From Hydrocarboniphaga effusa AP103 (lineage in GTDB: Bacteria; Pseudomonadota; Gammaproteobacteria; Nevskiales; Nevskiaceae), in contig NZ_AKGD01000003.1 of assembly GCF_000271305.1 (NCBI RefSeq), positions 310,001-374,000 of the forward strand: DNA of 64,000 nt. Reading direction: 5' to 3'. Below, one piece after another: positions 50,519-61,026 of the stretch. How positions within the stretch are numbered: the first letter of the stretch is position 1; each line of letters starts with the position of its first letter. The position numbers and the translations under genes were made by a program. Below the pieces are notes generated by a model. It did no database searches and was not told where the DNA came from. It saw only the letters and a program-made list of their open reading frames with translations.

Positions 50519-51487
50519 TCAGCTGCGTGCGAACTGCGTCGTGAAGGCCTGCGTGAACGCGCCGAGCTGATCGTCCGGCAGGTGGTTGATGCCCGCCGCG
50601 GCCGCACGGCCGCCGCCGGTCGGGAACTGGCGGCACAGCTCGTCCGCGCCTTTCTTGCGGTTGAGAGGGGCGCGCACGCTGATCAGATAGCCTCCGCCGG
50701 CCTTCTCGGTGAGCACCGCGTGGGCGCGATCCGGGAACAGGTTGACGAGGTCATTGCTGTAGACGCCGCTGACCCGACGCGCCCAGGGCTCGTCGGGCAG
50801 CACGAGCAGTGCGGCGTCGTCGGTGGAGCCGGCGATCGGCTTCGTCGATTCGGCCCTGCCCATGTCGGTCTTGTAGCCGTCGGCGAGCTTTTCGAAATGC
50901 TCGCGCGCATCGGCGATGAAGCCGAACGGCGATTCATGGCGGCTGACGAGCCGGAACAGCGCGTCGGGCGCGAAGTGCAGGTCTTCGATGCGCTCGCCGT
51001 AGCCGTTGTAGTTCAGGTAGGTGCCGAGGTCTTCGAGCTGGCCGAGTTGGGTCGGCGTCAGCGCGAGCGGCTTGGCGACCGTCTCGGCGGACTTCCTGAG
51101 GTTGTCGCCGTAGGCGCCGACCACGGCCCAGGCCACGAAGCGATTCTGCAGCTCGCCGTTGACGAGCAGGCTCGTGCAGACGTCGGGCGCTTCGTTGATG
51201 TGCGCCTTCAGGCGCGGGCTCTGCGGAATGTCGCCGGCGAAGTGGTGATCGACGTAGAAGACGTCGGCTCCGGCTTCTAGCACTTTGATCAGCGCAGCGC
51301 GGTTCTTGTCGAGCGACACGTCGAGCACCGTGACGGTGTCGCCGGCCGCGGCAGTGACCTGTTCGAGCAGCTCGATGTCGCGCTTCACGCCGGTGACGAG
51401 CCTGGCGTCACGCGGATGGGCGAGATGCAGCTGGGTCAGCGCGCAAATGCCGTCGGCATCGCCGTTGAAAACGTCGATGTAGGCCAT
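50519..51487 (-). CDS. DHH-family phosphoesterase next to sulfate activation genes
   Basis: 322 residues, cytoplasmic. FNGDADGIC (Asp10, Asp12), VLDVSLD and VDHH are the metal-binding motifs of the DHH superfamily, and GGGRAAAAGIN matches the DHHA1 motif. The family includes nanoRNases, cyclic-dinucleotide and pAp phosphatases. Its place downstream of cysC and sat suggests removal of pAp, the by-product of PAPS use, as NrnA does in other bacteria; this is inference. The start has a GAGGGGAA ribosome site. Confidence 0.8.
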   Translation of the reverse strand: MAYIDVFNGDADGICALTQLHLAHPRDARLVTGVKRDIELLEQVTAAAGDTVTVLDVSLDKNRAALIKVLEAGADVFYVDHHFAGDIPQSPRLKAHINEAPDVCTSLLVNGELQNRFVAWAVVGAYGDNLRKSAETVAKPLALTPTQLGQLEDLGTYLNYNGYGERIEDLHFAPDALFRLVSRHESPFGFIADAREHFEKLADGYKTDMGRAESTKPIAGSTDDAALLVLPDEPWARRVSGVYSNDLVNLFPDRAHAVLTEKAGGGYLISVRAPLNRKKGADELCRQFPTGGGRAAAAGINHLPDDQLGAFTQAFTTQFARS

Positions 51488-51515
51488 GTTGGGTTCCCCT
51501 CGGATTTCTTTTGAA

Positions 51516-51544
51516 TCCCTCTCCCGCGCACGGCGGGTGAGGGA
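51516..51544 (-). terminator. Hairpin between sat and the DHH gene
   Basis: TCCCTCTCCCGC pairs with GCGGGTGAGGGA (one mismatch) around a five-base loop. There is no U-tract, so it may only reduce read-through or trim the mRNA. Confidence 0.35.
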
Positions 51545-51552
51545 GACAGACC

Positions 51553-52749
51553 TCAGCCCTGCTTGGCGTCGAGGATCTGGTAGTAGTTCATCAGCACCTT
51601 GGCCACTTCCGGACGCGAGAATTCCGGCGGCGGGGCGATGCCCTGGCCGAGCATCTGGCGCACCTTGGTGCCCGACAGCGCGATGAAGTCTTCCGGCGTG
51701 TGATCGGGCGCTTCGCGCATCATCACCACGCGGCCGAGCTTCTTGCTGAAGGCGGTGTTGTCGGCGCGGAAGATCTGGATCTTCAGCGCATCGGCGGGCA
51801 CGCGCTCGTCAAAGATGGTCTGCGCATCGAAGGGGCCGTAGAAGTCGCCGACGCCCGCGTGGTCGCGGCCGACGATCAGGTAATCGGCGCCCATGTTCTG
51901 GCGGAATACCGCGTGCAGCACGGCCTCGCGCGGGCCGGCGTAGAGCATGTCGAAGCCGTAGCCGGTGATCATCACAGAGTTCTTCGGGAAGTAGTGCTCC
52001 ACCATCGTGCGGATGCAGGCGTCACGCACGTCGGCCGGAATGTCGCCTTCCTTGAGCTTGCCGAGCAGCATGTGGATCACGATGCCGTCGGCCTGCAGGC
52101 GCTCGGCCGCCATGCGGCAAAGCTCCTCGTGCGCGCGGTGCATCGGGTTGCGCGTCTGGAACGCGACGACCTTCTTCCAGCCGCGCGTTTCGATCTCCTT
52201 GCGGATCTCGACGGCGGTACGGAAGGTGTCCGGGAATTCTTCCGGGAAGTAGCTGTAGTTCAGCACCTGGATGGGGCCCGAGACCACGGTCTTGCCGAGC
52301 TTCAGGAAGGTCTGCACGCCCGGATGCTTGGCGTCGAGGTTGCCGAAGATTTCCTTGGCGATGAACTGCAGTTCCTCGTCGCTGAAGGTCTCGACGGCCT
52401 GCACGTCCTGGATCGCGATGATCGGGTGACCCTCGACGTTCGGATCGCGCAGCGCGAGCTTGCCGGGCTTGATGCCGGCTTCGCTGGTCAGGTTGAGGAT
52501 CGGCACCGGCCAGAACAGGCCCGAGGTCGTCTTCAGATCCTTGGCGACGGACAGCGCGTCGGCCTTGTTCATGTAGCCCGCGAGCGGGTTGAAATAGCCG
52601 GCGGCGAGCATCACCGCGTTGGCGGCGGCAGCGGAGTTGAGCAGCAGGCTCGGCAGGCTCGAAGCTTCGGCGAGCAGTTCTTCGCGCTGCGACTTGTCGG
52701 CGACGTAGAGCGGATTGAGCGTGTCGGAGCCGTGGGGCTTGATCGTCAT
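51553..52749 (-). CDS. sat: Sulfate adenylyltransferase
   Basis: 398 residues of the homo-oligomeric (Sat/MET3-type) ATP sulfurylase, which makes adenosine 5'-phosphosulfate from ATP and sulfate. QTRNPMHRAHEELC with the HxxH motif, GRDHAGVGDFYGP and SGTKVRQML are the family signatures. The ATG at 52749 (MTIKPHG) is preferred; ten more residues upstream are possible. It is unlike the CysDN type common in Gammaproteobacteria. It follows cysC across an inverted-repeat element. Confidence 0.96.
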   Translation of the reverse strand: MTIKPHGSDTLNPLYVADKSQREELLAEASSLPSLLLNSAAAANAVMLAAGYFNPLAGYMNKADALSVAKDLKTTSGLFWPVPILNLTSEAGIKPGKLALRDPNVEGHPIIAIQDVQAVETFSDEELQFIAKEIFGNLDAKHPGVQTFLKLGKTVVSGPIQVLNYSYFPEEFPDTFRTAVEIRKEIETRGWKKVVAFQTRNPMHRAHEELCRMAAERLQADGIVIHMLLGKLKEGDIPADVRDACIRTMVEHYFPKNSVMITGYGFDMLYAGPREAVLHAVFRQNMGADYLIVGRDHAGVGDFYGPFDAQTIFDERVPADALKIQIFRADNTAFSKKLGRVVMMREAPDHTPEDFIALSGTKVRQMLGQGIAPPPEFSRPEVAKVLMNYYQILDAKQG

Positions 52750-52774
52750 GTGTGAGTCTCGATTCGTTTGATTT

Positions 52775-52856
52775 GTCATTCCCGCGCAGGCGGGAATCCA
52801 GTTCTGGAAGCTCTGCGCAACGGTCGGGGCTGGACTCCCGCCTGCGCGGGAATGAC
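52775..52856. repeat. Inverted-repeat element between cysC and sat
   Basis: GTCATTCCCGCGCAGGCGGG at the left pairs with CCCGCCTGCGCGGGAATGAC at the right, with about 30 bases of loop. It belongs to the very widespread GTCATTCCCGC-type intergenic repeats of proteobacteria. It is in the transcribed region and may affect the relative levels of sat and cysC. Confidence 0.85.
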
Positions 52857-52874
52857 GGCCCTCATGGAGCGTCT

Positions 52875-53486
52875 TTAGAGGACGCCGCGCTCTTTGAGCA
52901 GCTTGAGCAGCACGTCGACTTCCTGCTCCAGGCTCAGCTCATGGCTCGGCAGCACCAGTTCGGGGTTCTCCGGCGCTTCGTAGGGATCGCTGATGCCCGT
53001 GAAGTTCTTGATCTCGCCGGCGCGGGCCTTCTTGTACAGGCCCTTGGGATCGCGCTTCTCGGCTTCGGCGAGCGGCACGTCGACGTAGACCTCGATGAAG
53101 TCCATGCCGCCGGCCTCGTGCAGTTTGCGCACCACGTCGCGATCGGCCTTGTACGGCGAAACGAAGCTCGACAGCACGATTACGCCCGAATCGACGAACA
53201 GCTTGGCGATCTCGCCGATGCGGCGGATGTTCTCGGCGCGGTCTTCGGCCGAGAAGCCGAGGTTCTTGTTGATGCCCAGGCGCACGTTGTCGCCGTCGAG
53301 GCGATACGACAGGCGGCCCTGCGCGAACAGCGCCTTTTCGAGCGCGACCGCGACGGTGCTCTTGCCCGAGCCCGACAGGCCGGTGAACCAGATCGTGGCG
53401 CCTTTCTGGCCCAGCAGCTTGGCGCGGTCGGCGCGGGTCACTTCGCCCTCGTGCCAGTGCACGTTGGTGGCTTTCTGTTCGGTCAT
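52875..53486 (-). CDS. cysC: Adenylylsulfate kinase
   Basis: 203 residues. It phosphorylates APS to PAPS. The start at 53486 ([16 protein letters not shown]) fits the family. P-loop GLSGSGKST (36-44), [16 protein letters not shown] and [23 protein letters not shown] are present. It is the first gene of the leftward set cysC, sat, DHH, divergent from a LysR regulator. Confidence 0.96.
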   Translation of the reverse strand: MTEQKATNVHWHEGEVTRADRAKLLGQKGATIWFTGLSGSGKSTVAVALEKALFAQGRLSYRLDGDNVRLGINKNLGFSAEDRAENIRRIGEIAKLFVDSGVIVLSSFVSPYKADRDVVRKLHEAGGMDFIEVYVDVPLAEAEKRDPKGLYKKARAGEIKNFTGISDPYEAPENPELVLPSHELSLEQEVDVLLKLLKERGVL

Positions 53487-53568
53487 GGGTGTCCTTCGTT
53501 GCGCCCGTCGGCGGGCTGTCGTGAATGCGGTGGATCGAAACGCCGGTGATTCTAGGCGCCTCGCTTCC

Positions 53569-53586
53569 ATATTGAAAATGCAATAT
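53569..53586. promoter_or_regulatory. Candidate LysR operator between cysC and the regulator
   Basis: ATATTG-AAAATG-CAATAT is a perfect six-base dyad with the T-N11-A pattern of LysR-type binding sites, located 35 bases before the regulator and 83 bases before cysC in an AT-rich patch. Confidence 0.6.
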
Positions 53587-53620
53587 AACCATGCAAAGCA
53601 TCACTTTTATTCATGTTTGA

Positions 53621-54496
53621 ATGAACCTGAATCATCTATCGATATTCCAGGCCGTGGCCCTGAGCGGCAGCATCAGCGGAGGAGCCCAGCGCCTGCACAT
53701 CAGCCAGTCCGCGGTCTCCAAGCAGCTCGGCGAATTCGAGGGCACCTTGGGACTCACGCTGTTCGATCGGCTGCCGCGCGGCGTGCGCGCGACCGAGGCC
53801 GGACGCCTGCTGCTCGGCTACGCGAATCGCCTGTTCGCGATCGAGGCCGAGGCCGAGCGCGCGCTCGGCGATCTCAAGCAGCTCGCGCGCGGGCGCATCG
53901 CGATCGGGGCGAGCCGCACCATCGGCGCCTACCTGCTGCCGCCGCTGCTCGCCGAATTCCGTCGCCGCCATCCGGACGTGGGGCTTTCGCTGCGTGTCGA
54001 GAACACCCAGGCCATCGAAGCCAAGCTGGTCGCGGGCGAGATCGACATCGGCTTCGCCGAGGGCGTGGTCGGCAGCGAGCTGGACTACAAGCTGTTCGCG
54101 CAGGACGACCTCGTGCTGATCGCGGCGCCGACGCACCCGCTCGTCGCGCGCGCTCCGATCCCGGTTGCCGCGCTCGCAGATCACGCGCTGCTCATGCACG
54201 AGGAAGGCTCGGGCACGCGAGCGGTGACCGAAGGTGTGCTGCGCGCGCGCAAGCTCGACATTCGCCCGGCGATGACGCTCGCGAGCAGCGAGGCGCTCAA
54301 GCAAACGGTGGCGACCGGCGTCGGCGTGGCGTTTCTGTCCTCGCTGGCGATCCGCACCGAAGTCGCGGCCGGCATCCTGAGCGTTGTGCCGGTGAAAGGT
54401 CTGCGTATCCAGCGGCCGCTGTACCGCGTGCAATTGCGCAATGCCTGGCCGAGCCCGGCGCTCGAAGCCTTTACGCAGCTGCTCGAGGAGCACTGA
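53621..54496 (+). CDS. LysR-family transcriptional regulator
   Basis: 291 residues. The winged helix at residues 1-60 includes LHISQSAVSKQLGEFEGTLG, and the substrate-binding domain follows (GRIAIGASRTIGAYLLPPLL). The sequence resembles the CysL/CbbR branch. Being divergent from cysC-sat and having a dyad operator between them, it is the probable regulator of sulfate activation, responding perhaps to APS or a related metabolite; that ligand is not known. Confidence 0.92.
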   Translation: MNLNHLSIFQAVALSGSISGGAQRLHISQSAVSKQLGEFEGTLGLTLFDRLPRGVRATEAGRLLLGYANRLFAIEAEAERALGDLKQLARGRIAIGASRTIGAYLLPPLLAEFRRRHPDVGLSLRVENTQAIEAKLVAGEIDIGFAEGVVGSELDYKLFAQDDLVLIAAPTHPLVARAPIPVAALADHALLMHEEGSGTRAVTEGVLRARKLDIRPAMTLASSEALKQTVATGVGVAFLSSLAIRTEVAAGILSVVPVKGLRIQRPLYRVQLRNAWPSPALEAFTQLLEEH

Positions 54497-54598
54497 GCCG
54501 GTCGGTCGGCGCTCCGGTACGCGATTCATTCCTCGTTCGCCGGCGCTGGTCATAGTTCGCCGATCCAAAAGACGATCGATGTCTGCAAGGGAGCTTCG

Positions 54599-55972
54599 AT
54601 GAAACATCTCGCCTCGCTGAGTCTGATTCCGGCCCTCGTCGCCGCCAGCGCCTTGAGCGCCTGCGGAGGCAGTGCCTCACTGCCGATCGAATCCGGATAC
54701 GGGGCCAATCCGACGCTGCCGGAGCCGAAGAAGTCGCTGATCCCGGTCGTCGAGATCGCCAAGGCCAAGGGCTGGCCTGCGAACGGCAAGCCGATCGCGG
54801 CCGAAGGCGCGACCGTGGCGGCGTTCGCGCAGCAGCTCGAGCATCCGCGCTGGCTCTGCGTGCTGCCCGACGGCGGCGTGCTGGTGGCCGAAACCAACGC
54901 GCCGCCCAAGCCCGAGGACGAAAAAGGCCTCAAGGCGCGCATCCAGAAAATGGTGATGAAGCGCGCAGGCGCCGGCGTGCCGAGCGCCAATCGCCTCACG
55001 CTGCTCGTCGATTCCGATGGCGACGGCATCGCCGACCAGCGCTCGGTGTATCTCGAAAATCTCAACTCGCCGTTCGGCATGGCCGTGGTCGGCGATTCGC
55101 TGTACGTCGCCAACACCGATGCGGTGCTGCGCTTTCCGTACGTGGCCGGCGCCAGGCAGATCACCGAGCCAGGCAGGAAGATCGTCGATCTGCCGGCCGG
55201 GCCGCGCAACCATCACTGGACCAAGAACCTCATCGCGAGCGCGGACGGCAGCAAGCTCTACGTCACCACGGGCTCGAACAGCAACGTCGGCGAGAACGGC
55301 ATGGAGGCCGAGAAAGGCCGCGCCGAAATCTGGGAAGTGGATATCGCGAGCGGCGAATCCCGCGCCTTCGCGACCGGCCTGCGCAATCCGAACGGCCTGG
55401 CCTGGGAGCCCACGAGTGGCGAACTCTGGACCATCGTCAACGAACGCGACGAAATCGGCAGCGACCTGGTTCCCGACTACATGACTTCGGTGAAGGACGG
55501 CGCGTTCTACGGCTGGCCTTATTTCTATTACGGCGATCACGCCGACGCGCGCATTCCGGTGCCGGACAACGTGCGCCTGAAAGCCGCGACGGTGCCCGAT
55601 TACGCGCTCGGTCCGCACACGGCCTCGCTAGGCCTGGCCGCCGCGAAAGGCTCGTCGCTGCCGGCTTTCAGCGAAGGCATGTTCATCGGACAGCATGGCT
55701 CCTGGAACCGCCGGCCGCGCAGCGGCTACAAAGTGATCTTCGTTCCGTTCGCGAACGGCAAGCCCAACGGCATGCCGGTCGACGTGCTCGCCGGCTTCGT
55801 CAACGCCAAGGGCGAGGCGCAGGGCAGGCCGGTGGGCGTCGCGCTCGACGGCAAGGGCGCGTTGCTGGTGGCCGATGACGTCGGCAACACGATCTGGCGC
55901 GTGACCGCGGCGCCTGCGCCGAACGAGATTCCGGCCGACGAGGCGCAGCCGGCTTCGACGACGGACATGTGA
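54599..55972 (+). CDS. PQQ-type sorbosone/glucose dehydrogenase-like lipoprotein
   Basis: 457 residues. The lipobox LSACGG (Cys22) follows a Sec leader. The six-bladed propeller has [12 protein letters not shown] (conserved His pair), [25 protein letters not shown] and [10 protein letters not shown], as in soluble aldose/sorbosone dehydrogenases. It oxidises sugars in the periplasm using PQQ. The PQQ genes are not in the window. The start has a good AAGGGAG site. It stands alone between the LysR gene and the hbd/icmF operon. Confidence 0.88.
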   Translation: MKHLASLSLIPALVAASALSACGGSASLPIESGYGANPTLPEPKKSLIPVVEIAKAKGWPANGKPIAAEGATVAAFAQQLEHPRWLCVLPDGGVLVAETNAPPKPEDEKGLKARIQKMVMKRAGAGVPSANRLTLLVDSDGDGIADQRSVYLENLNSPFGMAVVGDSLYVANTDAVLRFPYVAGARQITEPGRKIVDLPAGPRNHHWTKNLIASADGSKLYVTTGSNSNVGENGMEAEKGRAEIWEVDIASGESRAFATGLRNPNGLAWEPTSGELWTIVNERDEIGSDLVPDYMTSVKDGAFYGWPYFYYGDHADARIPVPDNVRLKAATVPDYALGPHTASLGLAAAKGSSLPAFSEGMFIGQHGSWNRRPRSGYKVIFVPFANGKPNGMPVDVLAGFVNAKGEAQGRPVGVALDGKGALLVADDVGNTIWRVTAAPAPNEIPADEAQPASTTDM

Positions 55973-56026
55973 TTCGACTCGCCGCGCTGCGCGTCGATGC
56001 ACGGCGCGGCGAGTCGAGGTTTCGGC

Positions 56027-56872
<846 letters not shown>

Positions 56873-56926
56873 TTCTGTCCCTTGCTTGTTCGTTACGTTG
56901 TTCGTTGCGCTGGCCCGGCAGCCTGA

Positions 56927-59900
56927 TTACATGTTGCGGCGATAGCGGCCGCCGACTTCGAACAGTGTCTGGCTGATCTGGCCGAGCGAGCAGACGCGCA
57001 CCGCGTCCATCAGCACTTCGAACAGATTGCCGCCGGCCACCGCCACATCGCGCAGGCGCTGCTGCATCGCCGTCGACTGATCCGCATTGCGCGACTGGAA
57101 CTCGGCCAGGCGCTTGAGCTGGCTCTGCTTCTCGTCGTCGGTCGAGCGCGCGAGTTCGATCTCCTGCAGCGCGTCGTCGCCGTTCGGGTTGCGGAAGGTG
57201 TTGACGCCGATGATCGGCAGCGAGCCGTCGTGCTTCTTGTGCTCGTAGTACAGCGATTCTTCCTGGATCTTGCCGCGCTGATAGCCGGTTTCCATCGCGC
57301 CGAGCACGCCGCCGCGAGAGGCGATCGCCTCGAATTCCTTGAGCACGGCTTCTTCGACCAGATCGGTCAGCTCGTCGATGATGAAGCTGCCCTGCAGTGA
57401 GTTCTCGTTCTTGGCGAGGCCGAATTCGCGGTTGATGATGAGCTGGATCGCCATCGCACGGCGCACCGATTCCTCGGTCGGCGTGGTGATCGCCTCATCG
57501 TAGGCATTGGTGTGCAGCGAGTTGCAGTTGTCGTTGATCGCGAGCAGGGCCTGCAAGGTCGTGCGGATGTCGTTGAAGTTCATCTCCTGCGCGTGCAGCG
57601 AGCGGCCGGAAGTCTGCACGTGGTACTTGAGCTTCTGGCTGCGCTCGTTGCCGCCGTAACGGTTCTTCATCGCCACCGCCCAGATGCGACGCGCGACGCG
57701 GCCGATTACCGTGTATTCCGGATCCATGCCGTTGCTGAAGAAGAAGCTCAGGTTCGGCGCGAAGCTGTCGATGTGCATGCCGCGCGCGAGATACGACTCC
57801 ACGTAGGTGAAGCCGTTGGCGAGCGTAAACGCGAGCTGGCTGATCGGGTTCGCACCGGCCTCGGCGATGTGATAGCCCGAGATCGACACCGAGTAGAAGT
57901 TCTGCACCTTGTGATCGACGAAATACTGCTGGATGTCGCCCATCATCTTGAGCGCGAATTCGGTGCTGAAGATGCAGGTGTTCTGGCCCTGGTCCTCCTT
58001 GAGGATGTCGGCCTGCACGGTGCCGCGCACGGTCGACAGCGTCCTGGCCTTGATCTGCGCGTACTCTTCGGAATTCGGCTCACGCTGGCTCTTGCTCTTG
58101 AACGCCTCGACCTGCTGATCGACCGCCGTGTTCATGAACATGGCGAGCAGCATCGGCGCCGGGCCATTGATCGTCATCGACACCGAGGTCGTCGGCGCGC
58201 ACAGATCGAAGCCGTCGTAGAGCACCTTCATGTCGTCGAGCGTCGCGATCGAAACGCCCGAGTTGCCGACCTTGCCGTAGATGTCCGGGCGCAGGTCGGG
58301 GTCTTGTCCATAGAGCGTCACCGAGTCGAAGGCCGTCGACAGGCGATGCGCCGGCATGCCCTGGCTGACGTGCTTGAAACGGCGATTGGTGCGGAAGGCA
58401 TCGCCTTCGCCCGCGAACATGCGCGTCGGGTCTTCGCCCTCGCGCTTGAACGGGAAGGTGCCGGCCGTGAACGGAAAATAGCCCGGCACGTTCTCGCGCA
58501 TCAGGAAGCGCAGGATTTCGCCTTCGTCCTCGAAACGCGGCAGCGCAACCTTGCGGATCTTGGTGCCCGACAGCGATTCGGTGGTCTGGCGGGTGCGGAT
58601 CTCCTTGTCGCGGATCTTCACCACGTCTTCGTCTTGCTGATAACGCGCAAACGTCGCCGGCCAGGCTTCGAGCGCCTGCTTGGCCCAGGTCGTCAGTTCG
58701 CCGTTCTTGGCGTCGATCAGCTTGTCGAAGCCCGAGGGCTTCTCGCCGCTGGCTTCGAACAAGGCCTTGGCGGTGATCAGCGACTGGCGCTCGCGCGCCG
58801 CGCGCGACTGGCGCGCGATTTCCTTGTGATAACCGCGCACGGCATCGGCGATTTCGGCGAGATAGCGCACGCGATCCGGCGGCACGATCGCGCGGCCGGC
58901 CGACGAGGACTTCACCGTGACTTTCGGCAGCTTGCCGTCGGCGAGCTTCAGGCCGATGTCCTTGAGCTTGACCGCGATGGCCTGGTACAGCGCCGTCACG
59001 CCGTCGTCGTTGAAGCGCGAGGCCATGGTGCCGTAGACCGGCATTTTCTCGGTGCTTTCCATGAAGCGCTCGCGATTGCGCTGGTACTGCTTGCGCACAT
59101 CGCGCAGCGCATCGTCCGCGCCCTTGCGATCGAACTTGTTGATCGCGACGAAATCGGCGAAGTCGAGCATGTCGATCTTCTCGAGCTGCGAAGCCGCGCC
59201 GAACTCGGGCGTCATCACGTACAGGCTCGTATCGACGAACGGCACGATCGCCGCGTCGCCCTGGCCGATGCCCGAGGTCTCGACGATCACCAGATCGAAG
59301 CCCGAGAGCTTGCAGGCGGCGATGACTTCCGGCAGCGCGGCCGACAGCTCGCTGCCGGTGTCGCGCGTCGCGAGCGAGCGCATGAAGATGTTGTTCTTGC
59401 CTTCGGTCCACGGCTCGATCGCGTTCATGCGGATGCGGTCGCCCAGCAGCGCGCCGCCGGTGCGCTTGCGCGACGGGTCGATGGAGATGATCGCGACCTT
59501 GAGCGCATCGTCCTGGTCGAGGCGCAGGCGCAGCACGAGTTCGTCGGTCAGCGAGGACTTGCCGGCGCCGCCGGTGCCGGTGATGCCGAGCGAGGGCGTC
59601 TTGATGCCGGCGGCCGCGTCGCGGATCGCCTGCTTGACGTCGTCAGAGTAGGCGCCGTTCTCGATCGCGGTGATCGTGCGCGCGAGTGCGCGGCGATCGC
59701 CCGAACGCAGCGCGGTGACCGCGTCCTCGGCCTTCGGGGAGAACTGCGTGAGATCGTAATCGCAGCCCTGCATGACGTCGTTGATCATGCCCTGCAGGCC
59801 CATGATCGCGCCGTCTTCGGGGGAATACAGGCGCGTCACACCGTATTCCATGAGTTCCTTGATCTCCTTGTTGACGATCACGCCGCCGCCGCCGCCGTAG

Positions 59901-60208
59901 ACCTTGATGTTGTCGCCGCCGTTGGCGCGCAGCAGGTCGATCATGTAGCGGAAATATTCGTTGTGGCCGCCCTGGTAGCTCGTGATGCAGAGGCCTTGCA
60001 CGTCCTCCTGCAGCGCCGCGTTGACGATCTCGCCGACCGAGCGGTTGTGACCCAGGTGGATCACCTCGGCGCCAGTGCTCTGCAGGATGCGGCGCATGAT
60101 GTTGACGGTGGCGTCGTGGCCGTCGAACAGCGAGGCGGCGGTGACGAAGCGGACCTTGTTCTTGGCCTTGTAGGGAACCGGTTTGGCGTGCATCGAGAGG
60201 TCGGTCAT
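56927..60208 (-). CDS. icmF: Fused isobutyryl-CoA mutase (mutase and G-protein chaperone)
   Basis: 1093 residues. It has a B12-binding domain first ([11 protein letters not shown] with the cobalt-binding His31), then the MeaB-like GTPase (P-loop GTGGAGKSS near residue 212, [28 protein letters not shown]) and the mutase TIM barrel ([40 protein letters not shown]). It interconverts isobutyryl- and n-butyryl-CoA. The window holds no separate mcm genes. The upstream start has no clear ribosome site. Confidence 0.96.
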   Translation of the reverse strand: MTDLSMHAKPVPYKAKNKVRFVTAASLFDGHDATVNIMRRILQSTGAEVIHLGHNRSVGEIVNAALQEDVQGLCITSYQGGHNEYFRYMIDLLRANGGDNIKVYGGGGGVIVNKEIKELMEYGVTRLYSPEDGAIMGLQGMINDVMQGCDYDLTQFSPKAEDAVTALRSGDRRALARTITAIENGAYSDDVKQAIRDAAAGIKTPSLGITGTGGAGKSSLTDELVLRLRLDQDDALKVAIISIDPSRKRTGGALLGDRIRMNAIEPWTEGKNNIFMRSLATRDTGSELSAALPEVIAACKLSGFDLVIVETSGIGQGDAAIVPFVDTSLYVMTPEFGAASQLEKIDMLDFADFVAINKFDRKGADDALRDVRKQYQRNRERFMESTEKMPVYGTMASRFNDDGVTALYQAIAVKLKDIGLKLADGKLPKVTVKSSSAGRAIVPPDRVRYLAEIADAVRGYHKEIARQSRAARERQSLITAKALFEASGEKPSGFDKLIDAKNGELTTWAKQALEAWPATFARYQQDEDVVKIRDKEIRTRQTTESLSGTKIRKVALPRFEDEGEILRFLMRENVPGYFPFTAGTFPFKREGEDPTRMFAGEGDAFRTNRRFKHVSQGMPAHRLSTAFDSVTLYGQDPDLRPDIYGKVGNSGVSIATLDDMKVLYDGFDLCAPTTSVSMTINGPAPMLLAMFMNTAVDQQVEAFKSKSQREPNSEEYAQIKARTLSTVRGTVQADILKEDQGQNTCIFSTEFALKMMGDIQQYFVDHKVQNFYSVSISGYHIAEAGANPISQLAFTLANGFTYVESYLARGMHIDSFAPNLSFFFSNGMDPEYTVIGRVARRIWAVAMKNRYGGNERSQKLKYHVQTSGRSLHAQEMNFNDIRTTLQALLAINDNCNSLHTNAYDEAITTPTEESVRRAMAIQLIINREFGLAKNENSLQGSFIIDELTDLVEEAVLKEFEAIASRGGVLGAMETGYQRGKIQEESLYYEHKKHDGSLPIIGVNTFRNPNGDDALQEIELARSTDDEKQSQLKRLAEFQSRNADQSTAMQQRLRDVAVAGGNLFEVLMDAVRVCSLGQISQTLFEVGGRYRRNM

Positions 60209-60400
60209 GGCGAGTCCATGGCGGGCAGGGTGTCAGCCTCGCAGTTTAGAAACCCGCCGCCCTGCGGCGAATGTCGGAAAGCGCCATCCGTCTTGGCCGA
60301 TTCGGTCACCCGGCCCGCGCGTCGCAACTGACTGACGCCGCTGAGGAATTAGGGGCCGGGCGAACAGCGTTTCCGTGTTCCGTCAACTACCCAAGGTAAT

Positions 60401-60416
60401 GCCCGCGTAAGCGGGC
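60401..60416 (-). terminator. Short hairpin after the HopJ-family gene
   Basis: GCCCGC-GTAA-GCGGGC lies 20 bases downstream of the stop codon; only ATTACC follows on the minus strand, so termination is uncertain. It resembles a half-copy of the GTCATTCCCGC repeat family. Confidence 0.3.
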
Positions 60417-60435
60417 AGCTTGCATCCGTTGCCAA

Positions 60436-60780
60436 TCAGCGAGGCTTGAGCGCCTCGCCCTCGAAGGCCACGCCACTCCAGCCGGAGTGCATGAAGTTGC
60501 GGATGTTCTGGTGATCGACGGCATCGGGATGCTGCAACACGTCATCGCGGTAATAGCGGCCGAAGCAGGCCAGTGTCTCGGCTTGCGATAGCCCTTGCAG
60601 CCTGGCGAACGCGAAGATCTTGCAGGAGCCGCCGTTCTGTCCGGCCGCGTTGTGGAGCTCGCCGTTGCGGAACGCGGTCGGCGCGTAGTGGTAGGCGCTT
60701 TCGATGGCGGCGATGGTGTCGGCGAACTCGATTCGTTCGGGTGTCGCGCGCAGGCGCTGGAGGAAGTCGGGCAGGGCCAT
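60436..60780 (-). CDS. HopJ-family protein (type III effector-like name only)
   Basis: 114 residues from the ATG at 60780. YHYAPTAFRNGELHNAAGQN, GSCKIFAFARLQGLS and HQNIRNFMHSGWSGVAFEGE are diagnostic of the HopJ family. Despite the effector name, such proteins are found in many free-living bacteria without type III systems, and no secretion genes are here. Function unknown. The long frame upstream of the start is antisense to nothing but lacks homology, so the short form is used. Confidence 0.9.
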   Translation of the reverse strand: MALPDFLQRLRATPERIEFADTIAAIESAYHYAPTAFRNGELHNAAGQNGGSCKIFAFARLQGLSQAETLACFGRYYRDDVLQHPDAVDHQNIRNFMHSGWSGVAFEGEALKPR

Positions 60781-61026
60781 GGAGCTTTGGGGAAGGGTGA
60801 AAGAGGGCACGCAGTTTAGCCCGTTGCCTGCGCAGCAGCGGTGCTGCAACCGCAGCAGCCAGCTGGATCGCAGTCAGCACAGAGCCGATCCGGGCGAGCC
60901 GCAATGGCGGCTCATCAATGCGAAAAGTGCAGGTGGAATAAGGCTTCCCGCGCAAGCGTCCTGCAACGGTATGGCCCTTGCTCCCATTGCCCCGAAAACA
61001 TTTTCCAAGCCTCCCAAGGAGGGGCA

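Noticed and set aside
57512..60331. 939-codon open frame on the plus strand opposite icmF
   Set aside because: A GC-driven shadow of the strongly conserved icmF frame; the translation is His/Arg/Ala-rich with no domain.
60436..60780. Type III secretion effector role suggested by the HopJ name
   Set aside because: No secretion apparatus or chaperone genes in the window, and the family is common in bacteria without such systems.
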